DNA of 64,000 nucleotides from Streptomyces pluripotens (GTDB lineage: Bacteria > Actinomycetota > Actinomycetes > Streptomycetales > Streptomycetaceae), in assembly GCF_000802245.2 (NCBI RefSeq), contig NZ_CP021080.1, positions 5,704,001-5,768,000 on the forward strand, given 5' to 3'. Every line of letters begins with the position of its first letter. The first letter of the stretch is position 1. Shown here in pieces: positions 15,164 through 24,479 of the stretch. The notes under the pieces were generated by a model. It was not told where the DNA came from. It saw only the letters and a list, made by a program, of their open reading frames with translations, and ran no database searches. Position numbers and translations under genes: made by a program.

Positions 15164-17324
15164 GGAGCCGTAGAGAATCAACCTGTTGGCGTGTCGCTGC
15201 TGACGGATGCGAGCAATTCGGCGCCGCTGGTGAAGCGGGTCGGGGCGGGCGGCAGGGCGATTCCGGCTTCGTGGAGGACGGGGTGGGCGTCGGCGAGCGG
15301 CGAGGGCGTTGTTGAGGGTGCCGAGACTGACGCCGAAAGCATCCGCCAGGACCTGCCGAGTGCCGAGCTTGCGCTGATAAAGGACGGCGGCCAGGAGGCG
15401 TTCGGCATCGGTGATCTTCTGACGGAAGACGCCTCCGCGGGTGCCTGGCTGACGCGGTCCGCCGCGCTGATGGTGGCGGCGCCGCTCGATCAAGGCGGCC
15501 TGCTGCAGCGACAACTGGTCGATGAGGTCGGCGAGTTCAGCGCGGTCCATCCCGGTCAGGGACGGGTCGGCCAGGCGGTGCGTGAGCTGGAGCCGGGCGG
15601 TGACCGGTGCCCCGGTGCGTACGAAGTCCTCGATCTCCTGACCGCTTGAGAAACACAGCGTGGTGGGTGTGATGGAGATGCTGCTTTCCTGAAGGAGCCG
15701 TCGGACCTCCTTGATGGACGGGCCGATGGTGCGCTGGCACAGGCCCAGCATCTCGGCCAGCAGGTTCTGTGAGCACACGTGCCGGAGGTAGATCACGCTC
15801 AGCAGGACCCGGTCCGCGGGGGCGAGGACCGGGTGCTTGTTGTCTCCGGCCCCGTGGCGGCGAGGTCCGCCACGCTTGCGGTGCAGGCGTTCCTCACGCA
15901 GGGAGCCCAGCTCGGGCGTGATCTTCCCGCACAGGGCCGCCAGTTCCTCGCGGCTCATCCCGGTCAGGGCCGGCTCGGACAGCAGGTCGAGCACCCGCCG
16001 GCGGGCTGTGTCCTGATCCGCGACCTGGGCGAGTTCGCCATCGACATGGTCGGCAATGGGGCGGACGGTGTAGTTCCAGGCGCCGTGCGTGTCGTGGTAC
16101 TCGATGGGCAGGCCCTTCAGCTGGGCCTTGCTGATGGCGATGCCCAAGGGGATAGCGGCTGGTGTCGAGTTCCGCTTCGACCCGCAGCCCACTACGGGTG
16201 CGGGTCGCGGCGATGGACTGGACAACGACTTCATAGCTGGTCAACGGGCGGCCCCGCCAGTTCATCGTGATGTGGGAGAACAACCGGTGCTCGATCTTGT
16301 TCCATTTCGACGTACCGGGAGGGAAGTGACAGACGGTGATCGCCAGGCCCGTCTCGGAGGCGAGTCTGGCCAGCTCCGCCTTCCAGACGCGGAAGCGGTA
16401 GCCGTTGGAGCCACCCGCGTCCGCGGTGATCAGCAGCCGGGTGGCCTGCGGATAGTCGTGGCGACCCCGAACCTCCCACCAGCGACGGATCGAAGTGACC
16501 GCGAAGACCGAGGTGTCGTGGTCGGTGCCGACATTGACCCAGCCGGTGTCCGCCGAAAGATCGTAGATGCCATACGGGATCGCCGCTTCACCCGTCGGCC
16601 CGGAGAAGAAGCTGTGGTCGTCGACCCGGACCGGGTCGCCCTTCGGACGCCACTGCCGTCCGGGGTTGGGCAGTCGGCCGATCATCTCCTTCTTCTTCGT
16701 GTCCACGCTGATGACCGGCTCGTCGTCGGCCTGGTGCTGCTTGACCTGCTCGTTGAGGTAGCGGAACTGGGCGTCCCGCTCCGGGTGCTGCTTTCCCTCC
16801 AGAGTCTTGGCCTGGGCCTGGAGGCTGAACCCGCTGTCCTTCAGCAGCCGACCCACCGTCATCGCGGACACCGGATGCCCCTGACGCGTCAGCTCCTCGG
16901 CGAGGTTCCGCAGCGACTTCGTCGTCCACCGCAGCGGCGACATCGGATCGCCCCGCTCATCCGGCTCGACCAGCGCCATCAACGCAGGCAGCAGAGCCGG
17001 ATCGACCTCCTCGGCCCGCTTGCGGCCCCCGCCCGACCTGCGAGTCCGGCCTGCAGGTGGTGGGGCCTCGCCTGCCTCCAGCTCGAAGACACCCCTGCGG
17101 ACCGTGGTCTCGCTCACCCCCGCGACCCGCGCGACGGCCCGGACACCGCCATGCCCCAGCAACCTCGCCTCGGCCGCCAGCAGCAAACGCCGCTGCCGCT
17201 CGTCCAGATGCGGCAGCAATACCTCGAACCGCACGGCGAGTTGACCGTGCTCCCCCTCCGAAAACGCCATACCAGGTCAACGAGGCACACTGCCGGAAGC
17301 GACATCTTGTTTCCGTACGGCTCC
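15164..17324 (-). mobile_element. ISAzo13-family insertion sequence
   Basis: 2161 bp with inverted ends GGAGCCGTAGAGAATCAA (from 15164) and, on the other strand from 17324, GGAGCCGTACGGAAACAA (3 mismatches in 18). It is flanked on both sides by AGT (15161-15163 and 17325-17327), a 3-bp target duplication within the IS256 transposase gene. It carries one long, now frameshifted, transposase gene on the minus strand. Confidence 0.85.
15178..17270 (-). pseudogene. ISAzo13-family transposase, frameshifted, with a duplicated C-terminal HTH module
   Basis: From 17270 the frame encodes an N-terminal HTH (VRAVARVAGVSETTVRRG) and the DDE domain: VISVDTKKKEMIGRL, LLITADAGGSNGYRFRVWK, FPPGTSKWNKIEHRLFSHI. 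Near 16155 an extra C in a CCCC run shifts the frame; the continuation YPLGIAISKAQLKGLPIEYH, then HDTHGAWNY, is in the next frame. Downstream are two similar ~120-aa modules: LSEPALTGMSREELAALCGK through VLLSVIYLRHVCSQNLLAEM to SSGQEIEDFV, and LADPSLTGMDRAELADLIDQ through LLAAVLYQRKLGTRQVLADA to TSGAELLASV. A second shift near 15300 interrupts the last module, whose true end is the stop at 15178. Two shifts make it a pseudogene unless they are sequencing errors. Confidence 0.75.
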
Positions 17325-17327
17325 AGT

Positions 17328-18178
17328 GAACGATGCACGTTTGGACGACCGTGCGGGGCCAGACCGTCTCAACAGCGTCCGGTAGACCCTTCAGCCCGTC
17401 GCAGACGAGCATCAGGACATCTTCAACTCCGCGATTCTTCAGCTCGGTGAAGACCTGCAGCCAGTGCTTGGCGCCCTCACCACCGTCACCGGCCCAGATC
17501 CCGAGAATGTCCCGGGTGCCCTCGACCGTGACGGCCATCGCCACGTAGACAGGGCGATTGGCGACCTTGCCATCGCGAATCTTGACGTTGATAGCGTCCA
17601 CGAAGACGACCGGGTACACGCGGCGGTTTCCACGGGCGGGCCTGCCATTCCGCCATGCCCTCCATCACCGCGTCGGTGATCGTGGTGATGGTCTGCTTGG
17701 ACACCTCCGCCCCGTACACCTCGGCCAGATGAGCCGATATCTCCCCGTGCGTGAGGCCCTTCGCGGACAGGGACAGCACCATCTCGTCCACGCCGGTCAG
17801 ACGGCGCTGCCGCTTGCGGACGATCTGCGGTTCGAAGGTGCCGGCGGTGTCGCGGGGCACCTTCACCTCGACCGGGCCGACATCGGTCAGCACCGTCTTG
17901 GCCCGGGTGCCGTTACGGCTGTTGCCGCTGTTCCTGCCGGCCACATCGTGCTTGTCATAGCCGAGGTGATCGGTGATCTCACCCTCCAGCGCGGACTCCA
18001 GCACCCGCTTGGTCAGCTGCTGCAGCAGACCACCCTGCCCGGTCAGCTGCAGCCCCTCCGACCGGGCCCGCTCCACCAGCATCGCGACCAGCTGCTCGTC
18101 GGACACAGCCACAGGCTGCCCGGACTCGGCGCTCTCGACAGGCTCCACGGTCTCCAACTCCACGGCGGTATCAGTCAC
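17328..18178 (-). pseudogene. IS256 transposase, N-terminal piece with frameshift
   Basis: Starts at GTG 18178. Typical IS256 blocks follow: GGLLQQLTKRVLESALEGEI, DHLGYDKHD, GNSRNGTRAKTVLTDVGPVE, VPRDTAGTFEPQIV, KGLTHGEISAHLAEVYGAEV. At about 17625-17645 the frame is lost (the segment that normally reads WQNRPLDPVYPVVF) and resumes as YPVVFVDAINVKIRDGKVAN and VLMLVCDGLKGLPDAVETVW, VQTCIVH, where the ISAzo13 insertion cuts it. Two independent lesions make the gene non-functional. Confidence 0.85.
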
Positions 18179-18223
18179 TTGACGTCTCTCCCTTGATCGT
18201 CGGATCCGCCGTTAGATTTACAC

Positions 18224-18405
18224 TCCCACCCAGGCCGCAGGTCGCCCAGGTCGCCGCGCGGGCCGGTGGTGCGCAGCGGGTGGGTGCCGCGCTCCGCGGC
18301 CGCCACCGCGCGCATTTCGGGCGGTGGCGGGGTGCCGGAGCCGATGATGCCCGTGCAGGACAGCAGCCCCACCAGCAGGATGAGTACGGACCGGATGCGT
18401 GCCAT
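18224..18405 (-). pseudogene. Truncated lipoprotein, erythromycin-esterase-like N-terminus
   Basis: From ATG 18405: a lipoprotein-type signal (MARIRSVLILLVGLLSCTG, Cys in the LLSC lipobox), then PPPPEMRAVAAAERGTHPLR and TTGPRGDLGDLRP, after which the IS256 end begins at 18223. The segment PLRTTGPRGDLGDLRP resembles the first residues of mature Streptomyces erythromycin esterase family proteins; that identification rests on memory of a short stretch. The remaining several hundred residues are missing from the window, so the IS256 junction is a deletion endpoint rather than a simple insertion. Confidence 0.5.
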
Positions 18406-18491
18406 AGGACCAGGTTCCGCTTCCGGCCGGCCTCAAGACATCCGACGGGCCCCCGACTTCGGTGCGCGCTGTCCCGACCTCGGGTATGCCG

Positions 18492-19244
18492 CTAAACCGG
18501 AAGAGATCGTGCCGGTTCCATGGAGATACGGGCCACCTCCTCGGCCGCCGGTACGAGGTAGAAGTGGTCGCCCCGCAGCATGGTGAGGTTGAAGGGACCC
18601 GAGGTGACCGCGCGCCATCCTGCCGCCTCGTCGGGGGTGACCTGTGGATCCCGGTCACCGGTCAGGGCATGGACGGCGGTCCGCAGCGCCGGCGCGTCGG
18701 GCCGGCGGCGGTAGTCGTTGATCAGGTGGTAGTCGTTAATGATGGCGGGCAGAACCAGCTCCCGCAGGTCGGGGTCGCTGAACAGGGCCGCGTTCGTGCC
18801 ACCCAGGGAGCTGACGGCCGCGATGATCTCATCGTCCGTCCGCACCGCGGGCGCTGCGCAACTGTCGGGGGAACGGCCCGAGACGCACAGGCGGGTGACG
18901 TCGTGCGCGGCCCCCGCCTGTTCGAGGCGCAGGAGCGTCTCGTACGCGACGGCCGCGCCCATGCTGTGTCCGAAGAGCACGGTCGGCAACGACGGCAGGG
19001 TCAGCAGTTCCCCGGCGATGGCCGACACCAGTGGATCCATCGCCGGGACCAGCGGTTCGCGGAACCGGTTCTCGCGCCCCGGGTACTGGACGGCCAGGAG
19101 CTCCACCGAGGGGTCCACATACTGCCCCCAGGGATGGTAGAAGCCCGCCACGCCGCCCGCGTGGGGAAAGCAGACCAGACGGCGTGCGGGGCGCTCGGGC
19201 CGGGTGTGGCGGGTCAGGTACGACGAGGGCGGGGACAGGGGCAT
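18492..19244 (-). CDS. Type II (editing) thioesterase of the PKS cluster
   Basis: 250 aa from ATG 19244; the frame stays open upstream to 19343, but family members begin close to the chosen Met. An alpha/beta hydrolase of the GrsT type: LVCFPHAGGVAGFYHPWG, VQYPGRENRF, nucleophile Ser94 in FGHSMGAA, the Asp of the LTGDRDPQVT segment, and His in RGDHFYL. Such enzymes remove aberrant acyl groups from stalled carrier proteins of modular synthases and act in the cytosol. It is transcribed divergently from the C5N/PKS genes, 684 bp away, so it is a cluster gene by context. Downstream lies IS debris, which marks the cluster's left border. Confidence 0.9.
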   Translation of the reverse strand: MPLSPPSSYLTRHTRPERPARRLVCFPHAGGVAGFYHPWGQYVDPSVELLAVQYPGRENRFREPLVPAMDPLVSAIAGELLTLPSLPTVLFGHSMGAAVAYETLLRLEQAGAAHDVTRLCVSGRSPDSCAAPAVRTDDEIIAAVSSLGGTNAALFSDPDLRELVLPAIINDYHLINDYRRRPDAPALRTAVHALTGDRDPQVTPDEAAGWRAVTSGPFNLTMLRGDHFYLVPAAEEVARISMEPARSLPV

Positions 19245-19928
19245 GTCAGGTTTCCGATCTTCAGCAGGAGAGTGTCTCGCCCGGCGGGGTGAGGCTGCCG
19301 CCGGGTTCGGTCGGCGCCCGTGTCGGTGTGCGACGCGGGGCACCGGGGATCAGCGCCAGTCCATGGTCACATCGAGGCCGCTGTAGCCCTCCCGTCGCCG
19401 GCGACGCCCTCCGTTTTGCGGGCGAACCGGTGCCGGCCAGACTTTGCCGCCCCGGAACCGTGTGGTCCCCCGCCGTCGATGACCTCGGCGAAGCCCGCGA
19501 GTTCGCCGGTCATCGCGGTCAGCCAGGGCGCGGCCCTCTGCGCGTGCCGGCTCGCGGAAACCCTGGCCGGCGCGAGCAGAGCCGCAGGAGACGAAGGGCT
19601 TGACCTGCTGTTTCCGCGTAAGGCACGTAAGTGTTCCTCCCGGCGCAGAGTGCGGGCCGTAAGTGCCGGGGCGCGTCGGCCGAGGAGTTTCGGTGGCCCA
19701 GGACTCCCGCTCCCTCCCCGGCTCCGGAGGTGCGGTCACCTCGCCGGGTGCGCCGACGCCCCGAGAGGCGGCCCGGCGTGTGCCCCGAACGGCTACCCCG
19801 ATCGGGATGCCTTCCGGCTCTCCGTTGTAGCCGGTCGAACGATCTACCGCCTCCTTCCCCCGCACGGTGAAGATTGAATGCCCGATCGGACGACGTCGTG
19901 ACAGTTGGCAAGGTAAAAGGAAGGTCCC
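19245..19928. other. Divergent promoter region of the biosynthetic cluster
   Basis: 684 bp between the thioesterase and the first ligase gene. It should hold both promoters. A strong ribosome site (AAAGGAAGG) sits directly before the ATG at 19929, but no convincing -35/-10 pair was found. A minus-strand frame at about 19380-19600 shows some G/C-ending codon bias (ALLAPARVSA, ELAGFAEVIDGG) yet lacks a credible start, so it is not called a gene. CTTGACCTGCTGTTTC at about 19599-19614 repeats the box found in the dispersed repeats. Confidence 0.45.
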
Positions 19929-21512
19929 ATGAGCCTGCCGCAGCATTGGTGGAGCGCAAGTCGGAGTTATGTCTCGGAGATCCTCACGCTGTTCGCAGCC
20001 ACGCCGGACCGGGATGTCGTTCATTGGCGCGGTAAGGCGTTCTCCGGTGGTGAAATGGTCCGGTCCGTCACGGACGCATTCCTTGCGCTGCGCGACCGTG
20101 GAGTGGGCAAGGGCGATGTGGTGGCGATATTCGTCGCACCCAACAGCCCCGAGATGCTCACCGTGCGCTACGCGACCCATCTGCTCGGCGGCGCCGTGTG
20201 TTATCTGCGAACCACCAATCCGGGTACCAGGACAACGGTACTTCCGCTGGATCACCAGATGCAGATCCTGCGCGAAACCGATGCGGTGACCCTCTATGCC
20301 GACGAGGAGTGCTCGGAGCGCGCGACCGAGCTGGCCGAGGCCGGTGGGCTTCCTCTCACGCGCGTTCAGGACGGGGGAAGCGGAGAGGCCGGCCTGGCCG
20401 AGGGTATGGGTGCCCCGGAGCTCGCGTCATGGGACCCGCAGGCGCTGGCCTTCATCGGCTTCACGAGTGGCAGCACCGGCCGGCCCAAGGGCATCCGGCT
20501 GTCGGGTCGCGCGTGGGAAGCCACGGTTCGCGCGTGGATGGATGTCGGTGGTGAATACGACTGTGCGTCGATCCTGGTGACGACCCCGCTGAGTCACGGC
20601 GTCGCTGCGATGGTGGACGCGGTCTTCGCGCTGGACGGAGCGCTCCATCTCCATGAGAGCTTCGATGCCGAGAAGTTCGTGGACGCCGTCTCCGCCGAGA
20701 AGGAGATCTCGTGGACGTTCATGGCGACGAACCACGTGTTCCAGGTCATGGACCATCTGGCTGGGCGCGGAATTCGTGACACTGCCGATCTGGAAGCCGC
20801 AGGCCTTTCCTCGCTGAAGCGGATCGTCTACGGCGGAAGCCCTGCGGCACCCGCGCGCATCGCACAGGCTTTTCAGCTGTTCGGCCCTGCCATGGCGCAG
20901 GGTTACGCCACGAGTGAGAGCGGCCGGATCACGATCCTGACTCCTCTGGAGCACGGCGAACCGGAACTCGCGGCCACGGTCGGCCGGCCCTTTCCCGAGG
21001 TGGAGGTCGCCGTCTGCAACTCCAACACCGGCGCGCAGTTGGCGCCGGGAGAGATCGGCGAGGTCCGTGTCCGCTCGCCTCAGATGATGGACGGCTACAA
21101 CGGCAACCCGGAACTGACCGCACAGGTCATCCGGGACGGCTGGTATTTCACCGGTGATATCGGGCGCCTCGATGAGCGGGGGTATCTGACTCTCCTGGGG
21201 CGGGTGGCCCACGTCATCAAGGTCGGCGGCGTCAAGGTTCATCCCATCGTTCTCGAGGCGGAAATCCTCTCCCACCCCGGAGTTCTGCACGCGGCCGTCT
21301 ACGGCGTGCAGGACGAGGACGGAAGCGATCACATCCACGCCGCTGTCGAATGCGACCCGGCCGCGGTGGTCGACGTGGAAGACATCCGTACGCGGATCGC
21401 CGAGAGGCTTTCTCCGATTCACGTGCCCGAGAAAGTACACGTCCTGAGCGCTCTGCCGATGAACAGCAACGGCAAGCCCGACAAGGTGCTCCTGAAGTCC
21501 CAGTATTCCTAG
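19929..21512 (+). CDS. AMP-dependent acyl ligase / amide synthetase (ANL family), C5N cassette
   Basis: 527 aa, ATG preceded by AAAGGAAGG. ANL enzyme signatures are in order: P-loop FTSGSTGRPKG, the region from PLSHGVAAMVDA, motif GYATSESG, YFTGDIG, and the C-terminal catalytic lysine in PMNSNGKPDK. It adenylates a carboxylate and passes it to CoA or an amine. With the 5-aminolevulinate-synthase-like gene and a second ligase it forms the three-gene set known for C5N units: one ligase makes 5-aminolevulinyl-CoA, which the synthase-like enzyme cyclises, and the other joins C5N to the polyketide acid. Sequence alone does not tell me which ligase does which step. First gene of the rightward run, 57 bp before the synthase gene. 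Confidence 0.85.
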   Translation: MSLPQHWWSASRSYVSEILTLFAATPDRDVVHWRGKAFSGGEMVRSVTDAFLALRDRGVGKGDVVAIFVAPNSPEMLTVRYATHLLGGAVCYLRTTNPGTRTTVLPLDHQMQILRETDAVTLYADEECSERATELAEAGGLPLTRVQDGGSGEAGLAEGMGAPELASWDPQALAFIGFTSGSTGRPKGIRLSGRAWEATVRAWMDVGGEYDCASILVTTPLSHGVAAMVDAVFALDGALHLHESFDAEKFVDAVSAEKEISWTFMATNHVFQVMDHLAGRGIRDTADLEAAGLSSLKRIVYGGSPAAPARIAQAFQLFGPAMAQGYATSESGRITILTPLEHGEPELAATVGRPFPEVEVAVCNSNTGAQLAPGEIGEVRVRSPQMMDGYNGNPELTAQVIRDGWYFTGDIGRLDERGYLTLLGRVAHVIKVGGVKVHPIVLEAEILSHPGVLHAAVYGVQDEDGSDHIHAAVECDPAAVVDVEDIRTRIAERLSPIHVPEKVHVLSALPMNSNGKPDKVLLKSQYS

Positions 21513-21569
21513 ACCGTGAAACCTTCGGTTCGCAGGTCAATTCGACCACTACGTCGAGAAGGCGAGTGC

Positions 21570-22838
21570 ATGAACGTTCACCTGGCATCATATCTGAGTG
21601 GGACCACCGCCGGCGATCTCGCCGGAAGCAAGCGGGAGTTCCTGGAGATCGGCCGGCGTTCCGGTGATTACCCCATGGCCACTGCGCGGCGCGACGGGGT
21701 GGATTCGGAAGTAAGCGTCTGGTGCAGCAACGACTACCTGGGCATGGGCCAGAACAGCCAGGCCGTCGCCGCCATGCACGCCGCGATAGACACCCATGGC
21801 GTGGGCTCCGGAGGTTCCCGGAACATCGGCGGAACCAACCATTACCACGTCCTTCTCGAAAATGAGCTGGCGGATCTGCACGGCAAGGAATCCGCTCTCC
21901 TCTTCACCTCGGGATACACCGCCAACGAGGGCTCCCTCAGCGTGCTGGCGGGGCTGCCGGAAGACACCGTCGTGTTCTCCGACGCGAAGAACCACGCCTC
22001 GATCATCGACGGCCTCCGGCATAGCGGCGCGAAGAAGCACATCTTCAGGCACAACGATGTCGCCCACCTGGAAGAACTGATCGCGGCTGCTCCCGCCGAC
22101 TGCCCGAAGCTCATCGCCGTGGAATCGGTCTATTCCATGTCGGGCAACGTCGCGCCGCTCGCCGAGATCGCCGACATCGCGGACAAGTACGGTGCCACCA
22201 CCTTCATCGACGAGGTCCACGCGGTCGGCATGTACGGACCGCAGGGCGCCGGCATCGCCGCGCGGGAAGGCATAGCCGACCGGTTCACGGTCGTGATGGG
22301 CACCTTGGCGAAGGGCTACGGCACGGTCGGCGGCTACATCGCGGGCCCGGCGGCCCTCGTGGACGCGGTGCGGACCTACTCGCGCTCGTTCGTCTTCACC
22401 ACCTCCCCGCCGCCGGCGGTCGCGGCTGCTGCGCTGGCGTCGGTCCAGTACCTGCGGTCCTCCGACACCGAGCGGGAGGCCCTCGCGGCGAACGCGCGGC
22501 TGCTGCACAGCCTTCTGATCGAGGCCGACATCCCGTTCGTCTCGACGGACTCCCACATCGTCGCGGCCTTCGTCGGTGACGACGAACTGTGCAAGCGGGC
22601 GTCCCGGCTGCTGTTCGAGCAGCACGGGATCTACGTCCAGTCCATCAACGCCCCCAGCGTGCCCGCGGGCGAGGAGATCCTGCGGATCGCTCCGTCCGCC
22701 GTGCACGAGCAGAAGGATGTCGAGACCTTCGCCGACGCCCTGCACGGGATCTGGAAGGAACTGGAGATCCCGACCGCGAGTGCACGGGAGTGGGCCACGT
22801 CCGCTCTCCGGGGCCGCGGCGCCCGCACCGCCGGATGA
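21570..22838 (+). CDS. 5-Aminolevulinate synthase-like enzyme (C5N formation)
   Basis: 422-423 aa from ATG 21570, preceded by AGAAGG; an in-frame GTG at 21516 is too early for the family. A PLP-dependent alpha-oxoamine synthase: [30 protein letters not shown], the cofactor-binding Asp in [12 protein letters not shown], and PLP lysine Lys248 in GTLAKGYG. It condenses glycine with succinyl-CoA to 5-aminolevulinate. In C5N pathways (moenomycin, asukamycin, bafilomycin side unit) the dedicated copy also cyclises 5-aminolevulinyl-CoA to 2-amino-3-hydroxycyclopent-2-enone. Streptomyces make haem from glutamate, so such a gene inside a PKS cluster is diagnostic of C5N chemistry. Its stop overlaps the next start by 4 nt (22835-22838). 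Confidence 0.9.
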   Translation: MNVHLASYLSGTTAGDLAGSKREFLEIGRRSGDYPMATARRDGVDSEVSVWCSNDYLGMGQNSQAVAAMHAAIDTHGVGSGGSRNIGGTNHYHVLLENELADLHGKESALLFTSGYTANEGSLSVLAGLPEDTVVFSDAKNHASIIDGLRHSGAKKHIFRHNDVAHLEELIAAAPADCPKLIAVESVYSMSGNVAPLAEIADIADKYGATTFIDEVHAVGMYGPQGAGIAAREGIADRFTVVMGTLAKGYGTVGGYIAGPAALVDAVRTYSRSFVFTTSPPPAVAAAALASVQYLRSSDTEREALAANARLLHSLLIEADIPFVSTDSHIVAAFVGDDELCKRASRLLFEQHGIYVQSINAPSVPAGEEILRIAPSAVHEQKDVETFADALHGIWKELEIPTASAREWATSALRGRGARTAG

Positions 22839-24388
22839 CCATGTCTGTCGCGGGCGTACTCGCCGGCGCGGCGGCGCGGCGACCCGACCACCCGGCCGTG
22901 ATCCAGGGCTCCGAGCGTGTCACCTATGGGTGGCTGTGGGACCAGGCACGTCGCTACGCCGCCGTACTGCGGGCCGGCGGGGCGCGGCCGGGAGACGCGG
23001 TCGCCGTGCTCCTGACCGACACCCCGCGGTTCCCCGTCGTGTACTTCGGCGTGCTGGCGGCCGGCGCGGTCGTGGTTCCGCTGAACGTCATGTCGACCCC
23101 CTCGGAGATCGGTCAAGTACTGACCGATGCCGACGCCCGTTTCCTAGTGTGCGACGTCCCCCTGCTCGCCGGGGCGAGAGAGGCGGCGGAGCCGCTCGGC
23201 ACGGTGCTCCTCACCGTCGGGCCGGGCCCCGGGGGCGCGGTCGACCTGGAGAGCGCGGCACAGGACACGGCGCCGATCGGCGACGCCGCGGTGCGGGAAG
23301 CCGACGACGTGGCGGTCGTGTTCTACACGTCCGGCACGACGGGCGAGCCGAAGGGGGTGATGCTCACCCACCGGAACATCCTGCACAACGTCGAGAGGAT
23401 GGTCGCCACTCCGTACATGTTCCGCAGTGACGACGTGTTGCTCGGCTGCCTGCCGCTGTCGCACGGCTTCGGTCAGATCTGCGGCATGCTGACCGGCTTC
23501 CGCGCCGGTATCTCGATCGTCCTGATGCCGAGGTTTTCCGGGCGGGAGGCACTCGCGCTGATGACGGAACACCGGTGCACGGTGTTCATGGGCGTACCGA
23601 CCATGTACGTCAAGCTGCTCGACGCGGTGGCGCGGGGTGAGCAGGCCCCTCGGCTCGACCGCGTGTACAGCGGGGGATCGGCGCTCCCGGTGAAGACCCT
23701 CGAAGAGGTCCGGAGCACGTTCGGATGTCCTGTGTACGAGGGCTACGGGATGACCGAGACCTCGTGCAGCGTGGCCTATCACTATCCGGGCGTGACGTTC
23801 CGCCCCGGAACGGTCGGTGTTCCCATCACCGGCGTCACGGTCGGTATAGCCCGGCCGAACACCGACAGGATCGATCTCCTGCCGGCCGGCGAGGTGGGCG
23901 AGATCGTGGTGCGTGGTCCGAACGTCATGGCCGGATATCTCGGTCGCCCGGACATCACCGCCGAGGTCCTGACCGACGGCTGGTTCCTCACCGGTGATCT
24001 CGGGACGCTGGACGGCGACGGTTACCTCTCGGTCGTGGGCCGGAAGAAGGACCTGATTCTCCGCGGTGGCTACAACGTCCATCCGCGGGAGATCGAGGAG
24101 ATCCTCGCCGGGCATCCGGCCGTCGCGCAGGTGGCGGTCATCGGTGTCCCGCACCCGGAACTCGGTGAAGAGGTCTGGGCGGTTGTCGTGCCCGCCCGGC
24201 CGGAGGAAGTCACCGCCGGAACGGGTGCCGAGATCATCGAATGGGGCAGACAGCGCCTTTCCGCTTACAAATACCCACGGCGCGTCGAGTTCACCGACGC
24301 CCTCCCGTTGGGATCCAGCGGAAAAGTCCTCAAACGGATGCTGGTCGCGGCCTACGAGACGGCCGGCTCGTCATTGCAGACGAAATAG
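22835..24388 (+). CDS. Acyl-CoA ligase (ANL family), C5N cassette
   Basis: 517 aa from ATG 22835, which overlaps the synthase stop (ATGA), implying translational coupling; the frame is open further upstream, but that part only shadows the synthase gene. Motifs: P-loop [68 protein letters not shown], and the C-terminal lysine in [12 protein letters not shown]. Overall closest in feel to fatty-acyl-CoA ligases. In the C5N pathway it is either the 5-aminolevulinate:CoA ligase or the enzyme coupling C5N to the polyene acid. A 14-bp hairpin follows 10 bp after its stop. Confidence 0.87.
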   Translation: MTMSVAGVLAGAAARRPDHPAVIQGSERVTYGWLWDQARRYAAVLRAGGARPGDAVAVLLTDTPRFPVVYFGVLAAGAVVVPLNVMSTPSEIGQVLTDADARFLVCDVPLLAGAREAAEPLGTVLLTVGPGPGGAVDLESAAQDTAPIGDAAVREADDVAVVFYTSGTTGEPKGVMLTHRNILHNVERMVATPYMFRSDDVLLGCLPLSHGFGQICGMLTGFRAGISIVLMPRFSGREALALMTEHRCTVFMGVPTMYVKLLDAVARGEQAPRLDRVYSGGSALPVKTLEEVRSTFGCPVYEGYGMTETSCSVAYHYPGVTFRPGTVGVPITGVTVGIARPNTDRIDLLPAGEVGEIVVRGPNVMAGYLGRPDITAEVLTDGWFLTGDLGTLDGDGYLSVVGRKKDLILRGGYNVHPREIEEILAGHPAVAQVAVIGVPHPELGEEVWAVVVPARPEEVTAGTGAEIIEWGRQRLSAYKYPRRVEFTDALPLGSSGKVLKRMLVAAYETAGSSLQTK

Positions 24389-24397
24389 AGGCACATC

Positions 24398-24434
24398 GGC
24401 ACAGCACCCGCGGCACGGCTGCGGGTGCTGTGCC
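24398..24434 (+). terminator. Strong hairpin between the C5N cassette and the first PKS gene
   Basis: GGCACAGCACCCGC (24398-24411) pairs perfectly with GCGGGTGCTGTGCC (24421-24434) around a 9-nt loop. There is no U-run. It sits 46 bp before the PKS start, so it may terminate or attenuate transcription from the cassette into the PKS genes. Confidence 0.7.
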
Positions 24435-24479
24435 CCTGCTCAGGAATCGTACGGATCAATAGGTAGGGCGTACTCGACC

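Larger units (their letters stand above)
14673..18223 (-). mobile_element. IS256-family insertion sequence, interrupted by an ISAzo13-family element
   Basis: Imperfect terminal inverted repeats: the left end starts GTGTCAACTTAACGGCTGATC (14673) and the right end, read on the other strand from 18223, starts GTGTAAATCTAACGGCGGATC. The transposase inside is split into an N-terminal part (17328-18178) and a C-terminal part (14706-15163) by the nested element, and also carries a frameshift, so it is inactive. No 8-bp target duplication is visible: the left flank is TGGGGGGT and the right flank TCCCACCC, and the two flanks belong to different genes. This suggests deletion or recombination after insertion. 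Confidence 0.8.

Noticed and set aside
19600..19630. TTGACC followed by a possible -10 as PKS promoter
   Set aside because: No acceptable -10 hexamer at 16-18 bp, and the TTGACCTGC string recurs as part of the dispersed repeats.
19350..20255. 301-codon minus-strand frame overlapping the first ligase gene
   Set aside because: Low-complexity translation; its right half is antisense to well-supported ligase sequence.
24066..24479. Upstream extension of PKS A into the ligase gene
   Set aside because: This part is the out-of-frame shadow of the acyl-CoA ligase; PKS sequence begins at ATG 24480.
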